64,000 bases of DNA from Microbacterium oleivorans (GTDB taxonomy: Bacteria > Actinomycetota > Actinomycetes > Actinomycetales > Microbacteriaceae): positions 744,001 through 808,000 of the forward strand of contig NZ_LSTV01000001.1 of NCBI RefSeq assembly GCF_001644225.1, read 5' to 3'. Shown piece by piece: positions 35,592 to 42,264 of this stretch. A program made the translations under genes and the position numbers. The notes below the pieces were generated by a model, which saw only the letters and a program-made list of their open reading frames with translations, had not been told where the DNA came from and did not search any database. The first letter of the stretch is position 1; each line of letters opens with the position of its first letter.

Positions 35592-36211
35592 CTCGGTACC
35601 GGGATCACCTTCAGAAGCTGAAGCACGATGATGGAGATGGACGCCACAAAGCCCGTAGCAAGGCCGATGATGATCTGGTCTCTGTAAATGACGATCAGTC
35701 TGCGGAACCGGGTCCGGAGGCTTCGGGCTCTGATGACTGACGGTCCATCGGAATCCAACTCACCCGCTGTCACGTGATGCGAACGGGACTTGCGCGACGT
35801 AGCACCATACCAGTTGGAGCTTTTTCGCCTTCCTAGTGCCTCGATGTTTTCGTCCAGGGCATATTCGATGCGCTCAGAGTCAACGCGGCTGTCCATACTT
35901 GCGTGAAATTCAACGCCTGTCGCCTTCGCGTCCTCGTCTAGCCACACGGTTGTGATCGTGAAGGCTTCGCCGGAAGTGAGAATACGCAACGACCGGATCG
36001 GACCTCGATACCCTTCGACAGTCGCCCGGAGACTGACCCAATCTGACTCCCGGAACTTGGTGAAGTCTGGCGTCAATGCGACGTACTCAACCCTGAGGTC
36101 GGACCACACGGAGCCGACCGAAGCTTCAATCACGCGTTCTGCGTCCGCGAATACTTTCCATGCTGGCCTCGGCTCTGGAAGCTTCACGCGGAGGTCAAAT
36201 AGGTAGCTCAT
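35588..36211 (-). CDS. Unknown protein with C-terminal membrane anchor
   Basis: A 207-residue protein with no recognised family. Residues 1-170 look soluble and mixed alpha/beta (SVGSVWSDLRVEYVALTP, RGPIRSLRILTSGEAFTITTVWL); after a basic, Ser/Arg-rich linker there is one hydrophobic helix near the C-terminus (IIGLATGFVASISIIVLQLL), so it is probably tail-anchored facing the cytoplasm. It is separated from the Sm-like gene by 97 bp and a terminator-like hairpin, so it has its own promoter. Confidence 0.6.
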   Translation of the reverse strand: MSYLFDLRVKLPEPRPAWKVFADAERVIEASVGSVWSDLRVEYVALTPDFTKFRESDWVSLRATVEGYRGPIRSLRILTSGEAFTITTVWLDEDAKATGVEFHASMDSRVDSERIEYALDENIEALGRRKSSNWYGATSRKSRSHHVTAGELDSDGPSVIRARSLRTRFRRLIVIYRDQIIIGLATGFVASISIIVLQLLKVIPVPS

Positions 36212-36262
36212 CGCGCATGACCATAGCGAGATTGTGAGGTACCAGCCTCACAGACACGCAGG

Positions 36263-36291
36263 AGGCCCCCCCAGAGCGATCTGAGGGGCTT
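36263..36291 (-). terminator. Hairpin between the Sm-like gene and the anchored protein gene
   Basis: On the minus strand AGCCCCTCAGA can pair with TCTGGGGGGCCT (one bulge) around a 4-nt loop, 18 bp after the Sm-like stop. It is a plausible terminator of the OLD-lsr2-Sm-like transcript; no strong T run follows. Confidence 0.5.
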
Positions 36292-36308
36292 CACCGTGTT
36301 GAGATGGA

Positions 36309-36506
36309 CTACGCGTCCGTGCCAGCAGGCAAGGTGTGGACCAAGCTGATGTTCGTCCACGGTAAGAAGCTCATGTGGTTCGAGTTGATGAACCAGACGC
36401 CAACCGTGTCCCAGTCAGCGACTTGGGCTCGGATACGCTCGTTGTTCATCAGAACAAACTCGACACCCTGACCATTCTGGACGTAGGTAGCGAATGCGTC
36501 CCTCAT
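36309..36506 (-). CDS. Small Hfq/Sm-like domain protein
   Basis: A 65-residue protein whose pattern fits an Sm fold: a short N-terminal helix (MRDAFATYVQNG), then five predicted strands in GVEFVLMNNERIRAQVADWD, TVGVWFINSNHMSFLPW and NISLVHTLP. This parallels Hfq (short helix; hydrophobic strand; NG/NN turn; D-x-F/G-V strand; final I-S-T-V strand), but the Hfq YKHA motif is replaced by LPWT. Canonical Hfq is usually absent from actinobacteria. The ATG overlaps the lsr2 stop (ATGA), so the two are translated together. Fold assignment is by eye. Confidence 0.6.
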   Translation of the reverse strand: MRDAFATYVQNGQGVEFVLMNNERIRAQVADWDTVGVWFINSNHMSFLPWTNISLVHTLPAGTDA

Positions 36507-36847
36507 CGGTTCGCCGCCTCGTACTCATCCAGGATGGACTGCGCGACACGTCCACGATCAGAAACCGTGTGTCCGTTTGCACGTGCCCATGCCCGCACAG
36601 CATCCAGGTCCTGACGCTTGCCCGAACGGCTGACCTTGGAGGAGGCGCTACGCCCACCAATGGGGCTGACGTTCTTCAGGAACGGTGCGATTGCGTCATC
36701 CAGCTTGCGTGCGTTTTCCTGCGAAAGGTCAAGCTCATAGCTCTTGCCGGCGTATGACAGCTTCACAAAAACTGCGTCTTCCTTCGCAATCTCCCTCCCG
36801 TCGAAATCGTCGGTGAAGGTGATGATTGTCTGCTTCTTACGAGCCAT
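36503..36847 (-). CDS. lsr2: Lsr2-family nucleoid-associated silencer
   Basis: A 114-residue Lsr2 protein: N-terminal dimerisation domain (ARKKQTIITFTDDFDGREIA, VFVKLSYAGKSYELDLS, ENARKLDDAIAPFL), a Ser/Lys/Arg linker, and the C-terminal DNA-binding domain with VRAWARANGHTVSDRGRVAQ, where RGR (98-100) is the AT-hook-like tip that enters the minor groove. Lsr2 silences AT-rich foreign DNA. Being on the island it probably tunes the island's own expression. ATG at 36847; an upstream in-frame extension is rejected as it lacks homology and a ribosome site. 16 bp after the OLD gene. Confidence 0.93.
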   Translation of the reverse strand: MARKKQTIITFTDDFDGREIAKEDAVFVKLSYAGKSYELDLSQENARKLDDAIAPFLKNVSPIGGRSASSKVSRSGKRQDLDAVRAWARANGHTVSDRGRVAQSILDEYEAANR

Positions 36848-36863
36848 GACCCCGAGCGTAGTA

Positions 36864-38603
36864 TCACCCGACGGGATTGGCACGTCTGATGATGTCGATC
36901 ACTTTGAGCACAGACTTATCGAGCTTGAGAGTCCAGGGACCCTCGTTCGACCACGAGGTTTGCAACTCTCGAGCTATGCCAATTTTGTTGGGCTGCTTCA
37001 AGCCAACCACGTCTGACGACAGCGGGTTATCGTAGCGGCCTGGCGCATTTCCAAGCTTCGCTTTCGGATGCACCGCCCGGATTGCTTCGGACAGCTTTTC
37101 CCATGGCACGTAATTTTCGATGGTGTATCCGGCAGTGATCCAGGCATAACTGGAAGTGGGGTCCTGCGCCATCTCCTCCTGTATGCGCTTCTTCGTGTCA
37201 TTGATCCTCGCGTACTTCGACCCCCGGTCACTGTCGATCACTACGACCATGTACCGGTTGAGTCTCCGAAGAGAGATGAACTCTGAGACCTCTGTCGGGT
37301 CGTCAGCGCTGAGTCCGTTCAGCAGCCTGCCACCGTAGAACATGATCGAGTAGTGCAGACCCTCGACGAACTCGTTCGGAGCGAGGGCGTCGATCCAGGC
37401 TTTCACGTAGATGCGGTCGGAGGGACCCTCCACCCAGATAATGGCGTTGCTCTGAACGAGGTCTGAAGGTCGATAGCCCAAGTCCGCACAAATCGCACTC
37501 TGATGAGCAGCGGTTCCCGCGTAGTTGATGGTCGAAGAGCCTTCGACTCGTTGTACGTGGAAGACGGAGCCAATCGACGAATCCAGAAGATGAGCCGAGT
37601 GGGTAGCAACAAAGTACTGATTGGTTGTCTCGCTGCTGAGATAGCGCAGCAATTTCCGCTGGAGCATGGGGTGCAGATGGACCTCCGGCTCCTCGATACA
37701 CATGACCGATTCCTGCACGATGGTCGCTGCTGCCGCGAGAATCACAACCTCGTGGACCCCCGTGCCGTAGTTCTCGATGGGTAGCGTTCGCCCGTCCTGG
37801 GTAATGTGGATCGTGCTGAGGTCGTGCGGGATGTCGATGGAGATGTCAGGATCATCCATCACTGTCTGAGTGAATCTTTGAATAGCCTTGAAGACTTCGC
37901 GGTCGCTCAGGCGATCTGTCGCTGGGCTTTGCAGACGGTGGAGTCGGTCCTTGATGCCTGCGCCCGTGAGCGATAGTTGCGCGTTATTATCCTTCCCAAC
38001 TTCGCGGACACCTGTAACCGTCCGAACGCCAGGGAATTCGAACTTAGAGAGGGCATGCTTCAGGGTCGTGTGGATAGGGGACAGATAGTCGCCTGCGAAT
38101 GAGTGAAAGAAGCCGGAGAACAGGGCTCTGGCGGCGTTCCGAGATCTCCCGTTCATCCGCTCATAGACGGCCTCGACCCATTGCCTCTCGTTCGTGAGTG
38201 ATGCAGATCGGATGGAAAGCGATCGATTCTCCAGTTCCAACCAGATCGGATGCCCCTCAGACAGGCCTTCGATACCATCTATGACGTCCGCGAAGTAGCG
38301 TCCGGCGTCACCGAACGTCGGAAGGACGGTGCGCTTAAGGAAGGCCTCGCTCAGGGCGAGTTCGAATCGAAGACGGTGTTCCTTGTCGCCAGAGGGTCGG
38401 TCCCAAGGGCCCGTGACCTCCAAGTCGCTGAACGCGTCTTCCGAGTTCTGCAACATGCCATGAATGATCCGCAGCACATTGGACTTGCCAGAATTGTTCT
38501 GACCCGCGATGAGGTTGATCTTTCCTAGCGGGTAGAGCCGTGTGATCGGATCGGACAGGAAGCTGCGGTACCCACCGAACCCAATCCCGTGAAGAAGTTC
38601 CAT
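36864..38603 (-). CDS. OLD-family ATPase-nuclease (ABC ATPase plus TOPRIM)
   Basis: A 579-residue overcoming-lysogenisation-defect (OLD) protein. ATPase part (1-375): Walker A GQNNSGKSN (34-42), signature-like YGTGVHEV (279-286), Walker B CIEEPEVHLHP (Glu304/305) and the H-loop ATHSAH. TOPRIM part (about 385-550): Glu392 in WVEGPSDR and Asp457/Asp459 in VVVIDSDRG, the metal-binding triad. Class 1 OLD nucleases act alone; Gabija GajA and the retron-associated type need partners, and no GajB helicase or reverse transcriptase is adjacent. Likely an anti-phage nuclease. Leads an apparent OLD-lsr2-Sm-like operon. Confidence 0.88.
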   Translation of the reverse strand: MELLHGIGFGGYRSFLSDPITRLYPLGKINLIAGQNNSGKSNVLRIIHGMLQNSEDAFSDLEVTGPWDRPSGDKEHRLRFELALSEAFLKRTVLPTFGDAGRYFADVIDGIEGLSEGHPIWLELENRSLSIRSASLTNERQWVEAVYERMNGRSRNAARALFSGFFHSFAGDYLSPIHTTLKHALSKFEFPGVRTVTGVREVGKDNNAQLSLTGAGIKDRLHRLQSPATDRLSDREVFKAIQRFTQTVMDDPDISIDIPHDLSTIHITQDGRTLPIENYGTGVHEVVILAAAATIVQESVMCIEEPEVHLHPMLQRKLLRYLSSETTNQYFVATHSAHLLDSSIGSVFHVQRVEGSSTINYAGTAAHQSAICADLGYRPSDLVQSNAIIWVEGPSDRIYVKAWIDALAPNEFVEGLHYSIMFYGGRLLNGLSADDPTEVSEFISLRRLNRYMVVVIDSDRGSKYARINDTKKRIQEEMAQDPTSSYAWITAGYTIENYVPWEKLSEAIRAVHPKAKLGNAPGRYDNPLSSDVVGLKQPNKIGIARELQTSWSNEGPWTLKLDKSVLKVIDIIRRANPVG

Positions 38604-38714
38604 AGCGTCATCATGGCAGTGCGGACTGCGGGCACGTGTTACTCGCGCGAGTTCAGAGTGCTCCGCGCGGCCCTGCGCTCCATCCTTCGTCCAGACTCAA
38701 AACGTACGTACCTG
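38604..38714. other. Gap upstream of the OLD gene
   Basis: 111 bp between the OLD start and the upstream gene's stop; it must hold the promoter of the OLD-lsr2-Sm-like operon. No clear -35/-10 pair or operator stood out. Confidence 0.35.
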
Positions 38715-39596
38715 CTAGTCGTTCCCGTAGTCGTAATCGACGTAATCAGGTTGTTCCGGAGCTAGCTCCTGCACCTCGATTTCGTCGAACGTTTGAGGCA
38801 TCCCAGCCGCGTGCACCTCGCCAGTCGAGGTCAGGACCAATCCGCACGCGTTACAGGAGGCCCCGGTGATAACGTACTCGACCTTCGAAACCGTGTCGCC
38901 GTCGTCGTCAATGTAGGGCCGGGATGATCGGACCGGCGTCGCATCAACGATAATCGCGCTGTCACAGGCGGAGCACTTCTGTTTCCACCCGCCGAGTGCA
39001 AAGACCGAAGGCTGACGCGCTTCCTTCTCCTCTTCAGTGAGCCGGCTCCAGAAATCGCGGGCGCTGTTGATTCGCGTCCGTACTTCTTGGAGCAGTTTCT
39101 TGTCGTCGGAATCAACAAACTGCCTACCCTGTTCTGACAGTTCGTCACCGAGCAGGTTCTCGACAGTTGTGCCGAGGTGACGCGCAAGTGGCTCGATCGT
39201 GCGTGTCAATTTTGGCAACCACGAGGAGACTGGCTCGTCCCAGCGAACCGCGGCCGTGTGCAGTTCTGCGTTACGAAGTTCCAGGAGGTACTCAAAATCC
39301 TTCACCCGGTCGGGAGTAAAATCCGCAACCACAATCGGCAACCTGACAAGCACCGTATGCATCGGCACCGATTGGATGCGCTTTCCCTGGGGGTCCGGGA
39401 ATCCGAGGGAATCGAGAATCGCTGGCCCCTCCATAGCCGCATTGAGGACCGGCGACACCTTCGCCAGCGCTGCCCTTGCTAGAAATTCGAGGCCAAGAAC
39501 GCTCCAGACCAGCGATTCCTCGTTGCTCGGCCGGGACGCGCCCCGCTGAAAGTAGTTCTGCGCCTTTGCAAGGTATGCCTCGGCATCCCAGATCAT
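38715..39596 (-). CDS. HEPN-like protein with C-terminal zinc ribbon
   Basis: A 293-residue protein not matching a named family I know. The N-terminal helical half has the look of a HEPN domain: MIWDAEAYLAKAQNYFQRG, a second long helix ESLVWSVLGLEFLARAALA, and ELRNAELHTAA containing R108-x4-H113, the RNase motif of active HEPN proteins. A C-terminal zinc ribbon uses Cys208/Cys211 (CSAC) and Cys248/Cys251 (CNAC), followed by an acidic tail. Toxin or RNA-cleaving defence effector is the best guess. ATG at 39596 follows the upstream stop by 4 nt, so it is co-transcribed with the oxygenase-like gene. Confidence 0.68.
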   Translation of the reverse strand: MIWDAEAYLAKAQNYFQRGASRPSNEESLVWSVLGLEFLARAALAKVSPVLNAAMEGPAILDSLGFPDPQGKRIQSVPMHTVLVRLPIVVADFTPDRVKDFEYLLELRNAELHTAAVRWDEPVSSWLPKLTRTIEPLARHLGTTVENLLGDELSEQGRQFVDSDDKKLLQEVRTRINSARDFWSRLTEEEKEARQPSVFALGGWKQKCSACDSAIIVDATPVRSSRPYIDDDGDTVSKVEYVITGASCNACGLVLTSTGEVHAAGMPQTFDEIEVQELAPEQPDYVDYDYGND

Positions 39597-39600
39597 TTGC

Positions 39601-40212
39601 TCACTCCGAGTAATATCGCACCAACTTGCGACCAGGATCGAACGTGGCATCCAACCGTCGATGAAGGCACCGGAAGTTGTCGACGATAACCCACGTGTCA
39701 CCCACCCAGTCAACGCTGCCGCTGGCGGGGAGGCTCTCGACGACATCGACGAGAGACGGGTCCGTCGGCGGACACGAACGCGGATCCCACCGTATACGTT
39801 CGACGTCACCGATAGCGAACATCGCGAGCCTGTGAACGGGCGGGTGAGAGTGGGACTGGGTTATCAAAGTCGTCCGGCGCAGCAACTTCTTCAAAGTATC
39901 GTCCGGATCCAAGATCTCCGTCTTCACAGTTGACGGCGCCTCGGAGTACATGGCAAGCCACCGAGGCGGTGAAGCCGCATTTGCCCCATCGGAGTGCCAA
40001 GGGAACTTCCCACGGCCGTACGTGCCGGAGAGAGAGTCAGGGCGCGCGCTGCGCGCATCCTTCGGGACCAGAGTCCCCCCGAAGCGGACATCACCGAGGC
40101 GCCTCATCAGGCCGGTCATCGAGTCGGAACCTCTGCCAACAGACCACCCATAGCGCCGCAGGTCAGAGGACAGGGCCGACCACATCTCGTCGCTAACCGG
40201 CCATCCATTCAT
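39601..40212 (-). CDS. TauD/TfdA-like Fe(II)/2-oxoglutarate oxygenase
   Basis: A 203-residue protein with the facial triad of non-haem Fe(II)/2OG oxygenases: His73 and Asp75 in FPWHSDGA, His184 in VDNFRCLHRR, and Arg195/Arg199 downstream for 2OG binding. LRRYGWSV, MRRLGDV and PPRWLAMYS match small TauD-like proteins. It is shorter than metabolic TauD (about 280). ATG at 40212 is chosen by alignment of the N-terminus; GTG codons further upstream, overlapping the previous gene, remain possible. It sits between a 96-residue unknown and the HEPN-like gene, so it may modify a nucleic acid or protein in that system. Confidence 0.72.
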   Translation of the reverse strand: MNGWPVSDEMWSALSSDLRRYGWSVGRGSDSMTGLMRRLGDVRFGGTLVPKDARSARPDSLSGTYGRGKFPWHSDGANAASPPRWLAMYSEAPSTVKTEILDPDDTLKKLLRRTTLITQSHSHPPVHRLAMFAIGDVERIRWDPRSCPPTDPSLVDVVESLPASGSVDWVGDTWVIVDNFRCLHRRLDATFDPGRKLVRYYSE

Positions 40213-40294
40213 TGATGCGTCCAAGGGTGATGACACCAATTCAGTCGACTGAAGGGGCGATGCCCAGAGCCACCAGCCGAACACCGCTGTGTTT

Positions 40295-40585
40295 TCAGGT
40301 GGTCGTCCTTCCCGCGGGCTTGATCGCATCCCACACGGCTTCGTGAAAGTGGTTGTAGCTGTGGTGGCTCCCCGACCTGAAGAAGGCAAAGTCACGTGTG
40401 GCTATTTCGCCATAGTGAATCCTCATCCCTCGCTGCAGCCGGCTGATCGCCCATCCGCCTGTCCCAGTCTCGTCCACATCGACCTCGACTGCGGGCGCAA
40501 GATCGAAGCGAACCTTGAAGTGCCTTGCGGTCAGAGCGTCCGACTCTTCCTGCACGGAACCGTCGATTGCGAGATAAGTGACCAT
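40295..40585 (-). CDS. Unknown 96-residue protein, first gene of the HEPN operon
   Basis: A small soluble protein, predicted beta-rich in the first half (YLAIDGSVQE, HFKVRFDLAPAVEVDVDE) and His/aromatic-rich near the end (FFRSGSHHSYNHFHEAVWD). No family recognised. ATG at 40585. It precedes the oxygenase-like and HEPN-like genes on the same strand and could be the antitoxin or specificity subunit of that group, which is inference from order only. Confidence 0.55.
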   Translation of the reverse strand: MVTYLAIDGSVQEESDALTARHFKVRFDLAPAVEVDVDETGTGGWAISRLQRGMRIHYGEIATRDFAFFRSGSHHSYNHFHEAVWDAIKPAGRTTT

Positions 40586-40756
40586 GCGGAGAGATTACTG
40601 GGTCATTGATCCCAGATGCGGGCGAGCCCCGTTTCTCAGTCCTCACCAGCTTCTTAGCATCGACAGCAGAGGGCCGCCTTCTGACCTTCCCCTCAGCCCT
40701 TGGCGGACCAGACGACCTCTTCGGCCCAAACTAGACGCCTGAATTCGCCTACGGGT
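40586..40756. other. Intergenic region between the HEPN operon and the XRE gene
   Basis: 171 bp with no gene. It should contain the promoter of the three-gene HEPN operon and the 3' end of the XRE transcript. TGGGTCATTGATCCCA at about 40599-40614 is an imperfect inverted repeat ahead of the operon and could be an operator. Confidence 0.35.
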
Positions 40757-41080
40757 TCAGGTCCCGGCCGAACTCACTAGTTGTTCGCTCGAGCCGCATG
40801 GCGGGTAGGCGTCTCGACATTCGCGTGACGGAACGCCCGAGAGGATCACTTCGATCGGCAACCCGAGTGCCGCAACGATGCGGATGACGGTGTCGATACG
40901 CGGATTCGTGGCCGAGTTCGTCTCGGATTCCAATGCTCGGTAGCTGACTACAGAGACGGCCGCACGCTGAGCGACCTCCGTTTGACTCAGCCCCGCACTG
41001 CGGCGTTTTTCTCGGAGAGCTTGGGCGAGGTGAGACAGCAACGCGGTCCTGTAAGCATCGTGACATCGCTCTGTGTGCAT
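40757..41080 (-). CDS. XRE-family helix-turn-helix regulator
   Basis: A 107-residue protein with a central HTH_3 domain: LAQALREKRRSAGLSQTEVAQRAAVSVVSYRALE, then ETNSATNPRIDTVIRIVAALGLPIEVIL, the usual five-helix repressor layout. The N-terminus (MHTERCHDAYRTALL) and the Cys-containing tail are short. ATG at 41080 is preferred; an upstream in-frame codon would overlap the divergent promoter. It faces the secreted-peptide gene across 167 bp and probably controls it. Confidence 0.8.
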   Translation of the reverse strand: MHTERCHDAYRTALLSHLAQALREKRRSAGLSQTEVAQRAAVSVVSYRALESETNSATNPRIDTVIRIVAALGLPIEVILSGVPSRECRDAYPPCGSSEQLVSSAGT

Positions 41081-41247
41081 TGTGGGTTTTACTCCACTGG
41101 CTGGAGGAACATCGAATCTATCTAAGGCGAGCGGGCCTTCGCAAGCCAAGAATGTTTGCGTTGCTCGTAGCGCGCGCCTCGGCTTACAACTGGCCTGTCG
41201 GGGGGCGTTGGCTCCGCGAAGTCGATCCGAGAGTGCCAGGGGGGCAA

Positions 41248-41634
41248 ATGAAAAAGAAGTTGCTGGGCGTCGTCATTGCTTTGACGATGGTGTTCGGCGG
41301 AGCGACCGCGGCCGAAGCGTCGTCCTACTGTTCGCCTTCAGTCGGATGCTCGGGGAACTCGTCGTCGAGCTATTGCTCATCGTCAGTGGGTTGCTACATC
41401 GACCCGAAGACCAAGCAACCGAAGTACGTAACGGTCGGACCAAAGCTGACATCGAAAGAGCAGAAGCTTCGAGAGGACTGCTACTTCCGAGTTGCGGGAA
41501 GCGGCTCGTCGCTCGCTAGCGGTATCCTCGGCAAGAACGTGTTGGCAATCCTCGGTGGAGCCCTGAGTGGCTACGCTGCAATCAACGGTCCGTGCAAAGA
41601 TTTCTGGAAGTCCACCGCTCGATTCAGGAAGTAG
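41248..41634 (+). CDS. Secreted Cys-repeat peptide, bacteriocin-like
   Basis: A 128-residue protein with a classical signal peptide (MKKKLLGVVIALTMVFGGAT, likely cut after AEA at 25). The mature part starts with a tandem repeat, SYCSPSVGC (26-34) and SYCSSSVGC (41-49), which gives four regularly spaced Cys, followed by two more (Cys78, Cys116). The C-terminal part has a Gly/Ala-rich amphipathic helix (LASGILGKNVLAILGGALSG) like membrane-active peptides. CAGGGGGGC precedes the ATG. A small membrane protein starts 3 bp after the stop. A secreted antimicrobial or surface peptide is plausible; no family match known to me. Confidence 0.65.
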   Translation: MKKKLLGVVIALTMVFGGATAAEASSYCSPSVGCSGNSSSSYCSSSVGCYIDPKTKQPKYVTVGPKLTSKEQKLREDCYFRVAGSGSSLASGILGKNVLAILGGALSGYAAINGPCKDFWKSTARFRK

Positions 41635-41637
41635 GAC

Positions 41638-41820
41638 ATGAGGAACAGCATCCTCTTGCAAGTAATCCTCGCCGTGATCGGTGTCGCACTGCTGATCGCG
41701 GGCCTGCTCTACGTGTCCACCGATCCCGTCCTAGGCTGGATCGGCGCGATCGGCGGACTTCTCATCGTGGTCGGGGCTGTGATGGCGATCCTCAAGCTGC
41801 GTAGAACAACTAAGGCCTGA
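41638..41820 (+). CDS. 60-residue two-helix membrane protein, possible immunity partner
   Basis: Two hydrophobic helices (ILLQVILAVIGVALLIAGLLYV and WIGAIGGLLIVVGAVMAIL) with a short loop and a basic tail (KLRRTTKA). The start lies 3 bp after the secreted-peptide stop, so they form a two-gene operon ended by a strong hairpin. Size, topology and pairing with a secreted peptide fit a bacteriocin immunity protein, but sequence alone does not show it. Confidence 0.6.
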   Translation: MRNSILLQVILAVIGVALLIAGLLYVSTDPVLGWIGAIGGLLIVVGAVMAILKLRRTTKA

Positions 41821-41832
41821 TTCGCCGCCGCG

Positions 41833-41867
41833 CGACGCCACTCTCTAGGATCCGGGGAGTGGCGTCG
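41833..41867 (+). terminator. Strong hairpin after the peptide operon
   Basis: CGACGCCACTC (41833-41843) and GAGTGGCGTCG (41857-41867) form a perfect 11-bp stem 12 bp after the membrane-protein stop. No T run, as often in high-GC actinobacteria. Confidence 0.7.
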
Positions 41868-41913
41868 TAGCCTGCCGTGGGACCGAGCTTCCAGAACCGA
41901 CCGCGACAGATAC

Positions 41914-42191
41914 TCAGCTACCGAATGCTCTGTAAGCAGACGCGCGGCTCATTCCCAAAGCTTTCGTGATCGCATCCACCGTCTTGCCCTCACCGCGCAG
42001 TGTCTTGGCTGCTGCGATCTTCTCGGGCGTGAGTGCAGTCTTGGCTCGGGGCTTGCGCTCACCCTTCGCCACTCGGGCCGCTCTGCCTTCTGCTGCGCGC
42101 TCTTTCGTGTTTTCCCTCTCCCATTCCGCGATGGACAACATGATGTTACGGAGGAGCTTGCCCGTCACGCCGTCGAACTGTTCACCCGGCT
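41914..42191 (-). pseudogene. Serine resolvase/invertase, C-terminal fragment
   Basis: The surviving part reads GEQFDGVTGKLLRNIMLSIA, EWERENTKERAAEGRAAR, then the Hin-type HTH (LTPEKIAAAKTLRGEGKTVD, AITKALGMSRASAYRAFGS). This is the end of the catalytic helix E and the DNA-binding domain of a small serine recombinase. The N-terminal catalytic domain with the nucleophilic Ser is missing; upstream of about 42191 the sequence is host-like and the frame no longer resembles a recombinase. It marks the right edge of insert 2 and is presumably inactive. Confidence 0.8.
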
Positions 42192-42264
42192 TCAGGCAGA
42201 CCGCCGCCCTGATCCCGCGCCATCCCGCTCGGCCACACGTCGGCCTGCGCACCGACGACACCGG

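Larger units (their letters stand above)
35562..42191. mobile_element. Insert 2: 6.6-kb accessory island in the tad locus
   Basis: Left edge: the Flp-like gene breaks after CCCGGCTGG; right edge: a serine resolvase gene is cut and host-like high-GC sequence resumes just before the MFS gene. CCCGGCT occurs at both edges (35553-35559 and 42185-42191), which may be the crossover microhomology but is short. Base composition and codon use are clearly less GC-biased than the flanks. The downstream tad genes expected after the Flp-like gene are absent beyond the island, so the event removed host DNA or the locus was rearranged. Cargo: ten genes, several of defence type, plus Lsr2. Confidence 0.7.

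Noticed and set aside
36864-38603. Gabija, PARIS or retron-type system
   Set aside because: OLD protein present but no GajB-like helicase, AriB-like partner or reverse transcriptase in the island.
41914-42261. Resolvase fragment as an intact 115-residue gene starting at 42261
   Set aside because: The first 25 or so codons are host-like flank sequence with no recombinase similarity and the catalytic Ser domain is missing.
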